From NCBI GenBank assembly GCA_016490735.1, contig JAEMWC010000219.1, positions 22,501 to 86,500 of the forward strand: DNA of 64,000 nt, read 5' to 3'. The position numbers and the translations under genes are program-made. Shown here in pieces: positions 28,501-35,100 of this stretch; positions within the stretch are counted from its first letter, which is position 1, and each line of letters opens with the position of its first letter. The notes under the pieces are model-generated. The model saw nothing but the letters and a program-made list of their open reading frames with translations, ran no database searches and was not told the origin of the DNA. This DNA is from Pachyseris speciosa. Lineage: Eukaryota; Cnidaria; Anthozoa; Scleractinia; Pachyseridae.

Positions 28501-31500
28501 AGACTCGTGGTCATGAAAATCAGAATTGATAAACACTAGTTTTGGGCAACTATCGTAAGGAAGAGCAACTGTTGTAAAGGAGCTCACGCGAATTTCGGCT
28601 CGCTAAGGTCCCTCTGTCAGCGCTCATTCCGTGCACTGGGTCCCAGTTTTTGTCACTTGCGTGACTTGCGTGGCTTGCGTGTACAGTCTGTACCCTTGCT
28701 TGCAATGACTGAAGAATTCTAGGACGCGAGGTATGTAAAATACGTAATTACATCCAAACCAGTGTGAAATAATCTAGCATGTAATAAATCTGCCCATAGC
28801 CTTTACGATATGAAACATTATTATTTTAATACTGAAGGGCTTCATGTTTTCCAGTCAACAATGTAAACTGGCTTAATATAATTCATTAAAGCCTGGTTCA
28901 CACTAGCGACATAACGACATCGACATAATGACATAAGGGAAAGATGAGCTTTATCTCTTTTTTTCGTTATGTTCATGCTGTTAAGCCTGGTTCACACTAG
29001 CGACATAACGACATTGACACGACGACATTAAGAAAAGATCAGTTTTTTCTTTATGTCGTTATGTTCATGTTATTATGTTCCTACTATGTTGTTATGATGT
29101 GATGTTCACATTAGAGACATAAAACATTAACACGGGGTAATTTTTTTGTTTGCATGACCTTTCTGTTATGTTGTTATGTTCATGTTATTATGTTCCTACT
29201 ATGTTGTTATGATGTGATGTTCACACTAGAGTCATAAAACATCAACACGAGGTAATTTTTTGTTTGCGTGACCTTTCCGTTATGTCGTTATGTTCATGTT
29301 ATTATGTTCCTACTATGTTGTTATGATGTGATGTTCACACTAGAGACAAAACATTAACACGGGGTAATTTTTTTGTTTGCGTGCCCTTTCTGTTATGTCG
29401 TTATGTTCATGTTATTATGTTCCTACTATGTTGTTATGATGTGATGTTCACACTAGAGTCATAAAACATTAACACGGGGTAACTTTTTTGTTTGCGTGAC
29501 CTTTCTGTTATGTCGTTATGTCGCAAGTGTCAACTTGCGTTACGCTGCGCTACGTCTGGTGGTCAGTCTCTCCTCGATAACTGCAACAGGAAAATATAAA
29601 ATGCACGTGCATACCGTGGGAACGGCGAGTAGTAATTGGTTGAGATTTACATACCTCAGTGCTGAATGCCACTAAAAGTCGAGGGTGAGGGTGAGGGTTG
29701 AGGGTGAAGGTCGAGGGTGAGGGTCGAGGATGAGGGTGGGGGGTGAGGGTAGAAAGTGGTAAAAATTAAATTAAATATGTAGAATAACAACAAAAATAAA
29801 TTCCGATACCGTGGAACTAGTGGAACATTTTTTGAGGCACTAAAAGAAAATAGAAGAACAAGAAGAAGGAAGTTTCTCAATTCCTCCCTGTTCTCTCTTC
29901 AGATGAACTCAGCGCAGCAATGATTCAATTTGAGAGGAAGTCTACTATTTTCCCACGTCGAGATAAAACCGCAAGCGTGCAGTATTTCGACAGCATCTTC
30001 ACGATGATAAAAAAAAGCCTGAAACACGCCATTTCGTTATTTGTGTTAATGTGCATCATCTCATTCCTTTTTTTATTATTATTTAATTAATTTTTCCTCC
30101 AGTCTTTAATTTGAGGTATTACTAATCGCCGTATCGCTTACGGTTTTTTGCTCCAATTTTTAATTTACTTGCTGTTTTTTTCTACGTCCGACAGGCGACT
30201 ACCCCGCGAGCAGAGTCTCCTTCGATCTTCCTAGAAAAATCGGGAAGAGGATGCACATTCTTTGATCCGCCGATCATCCAAAAAAATGGATGAGTCAGTC
30301 CAGTTTCGAACCGGTCATACCGACTTGCCCCTGGTGCGCATGCTCAATCGTAAGAATTGCTGAGTTTTTTCGCGCCCACGGCATATTGTTTACAGTCGAT
30401 CGACTGCTTCGCTTTCGTACAGTCTTTGTAAAAGCCGTGAAATGTGCTAACACAAAAGTTAAAGTCGGACCGATTTAAAGCCTCACGGAACCACAATCAA
30501 GGTCTTTGTTTAATTTTCTGTGTGGCAACGATACGTTTGTCTCGCAGATGCTTCCATCGCGACTTCGTCCAATCTCGTACCCAGAGTCCTTAGCTCTTTG
30601 GGCAGCGGTTAGTCGCCAGGAGAGACTCTGGGATAAAGGAAAAAATTCAAATTTTTTGATTGGCTGGCCTGCAACGGCTTCCATTGTTTTACCCCAGATT
30701 TTCTGGGAAAATGGCCGGTCCATTATCCCAGAGTCTCTCCTGGCGACTAACCGCTGGCCAAAGAGCCTGAGGACTCTGGGCACGAGATTGGACTTCGTCG
30801 GGAAATGGTTGAAATCGTCGTCTTCTCTAGAAGCGGAGGCTACCAACCGAGCATGGCGAGGTTTTTTCTTGGCTTTTGGCGACGGGACGGGCTAGCTTTC
30901 GACATCCGCTTCACACTGATGCTACTCTTTCGACGAGCCAAATAATATTTTCCACGAAGCTCTCGAATTTGCTCCATGAATGTACATCGTTCGCCGATTA
31001 GGCAAATTCCACATACAGCTGTATCAGACAAATTGAGTCTTTCACTTTTGACGTCGACTTCTTCATGGGAGTTTTCGGAGATCTTAAAACACCAGGAAAA
31101 TCCACGATTGAATTGCCCGGGGTTGAAAGCATTTTGAAAATCACATTTCTTGCATATATCGAGGAAATGACAGTACGAGCGGAAACAACACGGGAACATT
31201 TTTTGTGTTATGACGCGCCAAAACGGACAAAAATACTTCCTTGATATATATAAGACTTCTTCTTAATATATAATACTTGTTTCATACAGATTTGACTTGA
31301 TGTAGAAATATCCACCTTGTTTCCAAATAAACACAACATCTTATAAAATATAAAAATTCTTTGAATATTTATACAGCTTGAGGCACACATACAAAACTTG
31401 GTTCACACAAATAGGACTTGTCAGCTCGGTGCGCCGCAAAATAAAACTTCTTATCGATTAGATTATTGCAAATCGATACCACAGGTAGTATCCAGGTTCT

Positions 31501-32023
31501 GGAAAACAATATCTGCCACCAAATCAACATGCCAGACGAATGCGTTGTCAGTCAGCGAAGACCACCTGAAGCGTTTTGCAAGACTGATACAGCTGTAGTT
31601 TTATTAACATCGTAGGAAAAAGGTAAACAATGTTCACTTCCACGCTGGCGAAAAAATCTAGAAATATTGCCCTGAGATATCGAACAGCCCTCATCCACCG
31701 ATTGAAGTACTATGAAACGACTGACAACGCCTTCGTCTGGCATGTTGATTTGGCGCCAGATATTGTTTTCCAGAAGCCTGGATACTACCTGTGGTATCGA
31801 TTTGCAATAATCTAATAGATAAGAAGTTTTATTTTTGCGGCGCGCCGAGCTGACAAGTCCTATTTGGTTAAACCAAGTTTTGTATGTGTGCCTCAAGTTG
31901 TATAAAGATTCAAAGAAAGTTTTATATATTTACAAGATGTTGTGTTTATTTGGAAACAAGTTGAATATTTCTACATCGAGTTATATCTATATGAAACAAG
32001 TATTATATATTAAGAAGAAGTCT

Positions 32024-32111
<88 letters not shown>

Positions 32112-35100
32112 TGTATATATATATATATATATATCAAGGAAGTATTTTTGTCCGTTTTGGCGCGTCATATTGTGTCAAATTTCAAGACTTGATGATTAAC
32201 TCATTTTGAAAGCGAGGCCGCCCAAGGAACGGTTACATTTAAATTTGGAGCATGCTCAATAGGAGTTGTGCAGGCCCTGAGCAGAGTCTCCTTCCTCTTC
32301 CCGATTTTTCTAGAAAGATCGAAGGAGACTCTGCTCGCAGGGTAACAGGCGACAAAGTATTCAGTTCGAAGGTTGATTTGTTGAAAGACAGATGCTTAGG
32401 TTTCTTTTACACTGATGAACTTGTACCCCTAGATTGGGTATTGGTTCTATAAGACTTTCTTACCGTTGACGGTAATGTGGATCTCCAAATGAACAACATT
32501 ACGGTCTATTTTTTTCGTTTCCTTTTTTTCTTATTTCACTTTTGAGGTTAATCTGCTGACGACATACTGCTCGCTTGCGGCTTTATCTTAAGTACAGTTC
32601 CTCCTAATTTTGGCACACGTGAGGAAACAGCTGAGCGAAATGTCTCGCGAGGCAGTTAGCTCAGCTGTTTTCTCTCGTGTGCGGCGAAATTCGGTGAGAA
32701 ATTCGCCTTGCGAGGCCGTGAAACCAATAATCAAACATGTTTGATATTTTTCTTACCTCCTCGAGAGGCGAACATCTCACGAAAATCTCGCCACACAAGA
32801 GAGGAAACGGCTGAGCTAACTGCCTCGCGAGACATTTTCCTCAGCTGTAATAATAAAAAGAGGAATGAAATTATGCACTTTAACACAAATAACGAAATGG
32901 TGTCCCGGAATATTCTATGCTCCGGACCACTTTTTAATGGGTCCGGACCCATTTTTTTCTGTAGTGTAAATGGGGCTTGAAACTAACCGTTTACACAGCA
33001 CTTTCGAAGAGCAAAAGGGGTCCGGACTCTTTTTTGGGGGGGAGCGGGGGGGGGCATAGGCGTCTATGGCCCAAAACCAGACAAAAAACGAGTCCGCATC
33101 CATTTCATGCAAACATGGAACGGAAGGTTTACACAGCAAAAATATCTGGTCCGTACCAACTGTTTTTTGGATCCGGACCCATTTTTTTCTGTAGTGTAAA
33201 TGGGGCTTCAGAAGATGCTGTCGACATACAGCACGCTTGTGGTTTTATCTCGACGTGGGAAAATAGTAGAGTTCTTCTCAAATTGAATCATTGGTGCGCT
33301 GAGGTCATTAAGAGAGAACAGGGAGGAATTGAGGAACTTCCTTCTTCTTATTTTATTTTCTTTTAGTGCCTCAAAAAATGTTTCAATGGTTCCACAGTAT
33401 TTCAATGGTTCCACAGTATTTTTGTTTTTATTCTACATATTTTATATAATTTTTTTCACTTTCTACCCTCACCCCCACCCTCACCCTCGACCTTCACCCT
33501 CGACCCTCACCCTCACCCCTCGACTTTTACCCGCGACCCTCGACCCTCGACATTTAGCTACACTCCTCGACAATTAAAGGTATAATAGACCATTTCCGAA
33601 TTCAGCTCAGCCTCCTGTGAAAAGGAGTCCCCATGGAAAGTTTTCCTCATGGATATTAATTTTATTTGCATAGACTTAGAACTCACTTTCATAAGAAAGA
33701 CTTGTTTTGGTGTAATTATGTATTTTACATACCTTTTAGAAACTGGGACTCAGTTCGCTGGCTGGTCTGCACGGAATGCGCACTGACAGAGGATCTTTTT
33801 ATAGCGCGCGGAAATACGTGGGAGCTCCTTTATAATAACTGTTCTTCCTTACAATAGTTGCCCAAAAGTTGTGTTTATGCGGCATTGACTGGTTTTCCTG
33901 ATTCCAATCTACCACAAGTCTACTTGGTAAATTTTAGCAAAACGTTGCCAAGAGAACAGAAGAAAGTCGTAGGTATGACAGATCGATGGAACACGTTGTT
34001 TACACAGGTTTCCAGCAATGCTGAATCGAATTTTAAAAAACTTGACCACCGGTAGGCCAAAGGGTGGGCCATAGGGTAGGCCATTGCCTACACCATGGCG
34101 TAGGCCATGTTTTGTCCACACCCGTCTCTGCACGCAGCCAGCTGCAGTTCCCTTTCAAGTAATTACCGATAATGGAGCCAAAACATCCAATGTGCCACAA
34201 GCCAGAATTGCATACAAGATGAACTCCAACTCCAGTTGTAATTTCCCTAATTATCCTCTATCGTTACCTTTACCAAAGCGTAAGATCATATTTAACCCCG
34301 TGTGCTCAGTTAGAGACGCCATCGTGAAATTGTCACAGGAAACGAGAATATACTTTATGTAAATGTCAGTGGGGCGTAATTAGTACCCAACCCTCTCATT
34401 TTTGTTCGAAATCAAATTGAAGTGGGTGATTCTTTCTTGGACAGTTCTGCCTCACTTGCCATACGAATTCATGCTTGAAGAACGAGGCATTAATGTATAT
34501 ATACCTTCCCACAATGGGGTTTCAAATATTGTTGCTTGAACTGAAAGTTTTTGCACTGAAGTAAAATATTGTGTACAAAGGCGTCAATACTGTGTTAATA
34601 GTGGTTGTATTCAAAGACATGTTTCCGAATAGAAGAACCCTGGTTACACATTATAATGAAGCTAAGCTAACTTAGCTCAAATAATCCAAGTGTCCTTTGA
34701 AAACACCGTAGATCCAACCGTAGATCAGGGGTCTCTAATGAGGGAGGACTGTTTCATGCAATCCCATCATCGAACATATTCATTCACGGTTCGATTTTAT
34801 AAGAGAGTTGGGAACTAGGTACGCCTCGTTGGAGTATACATAGAGTACATTTTGGTTCTGCTGGCATTACAAAATGGCGTCCGTGTTAAATATGAACTAA
34901 ACCTTTTTCTGATTAAGCGGGACAGGAAAATGAGGAGAATTACAATAACAGTTGAAGTTCATCCTCTAGGTAATGCTGCTTTTGCGGGTGATTGTAATGC
35001 GTTGGCTTCGTTATGGTTTATTAGGGACTTTAGATACTCCGACTACAGACTACGGACTACCGTTGGACTCGTGTTCCCCAAGTCTGGAGCACTGGGTCGA

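Larger units (their letters stand above)
27740..30255. repeat. Left arm of a giant inverted repeat
   Basis: Successive blocks of this arm reappear inverted and in reverse order at 32270-37095. 27740-28110 pairs with 36170-37095; 28257-28500 with 33880-34140; 28560-28745 with 33690-33860; 29665-30005 with 33195-33545; 30190-30255 with 32270-32345. It contains GGCGAATTTGACGAATATGG tandem repeats, a GAGGGT-rich stretch (29680-29755) and an arm-specific tandem array (29030-29525). Confidence 0.8.

Noticed and set aside
30506..30895. Opposed 123-129-codon frames
   Set aside because: Produced by the palindromic MITE at 30569-30795; no domain.
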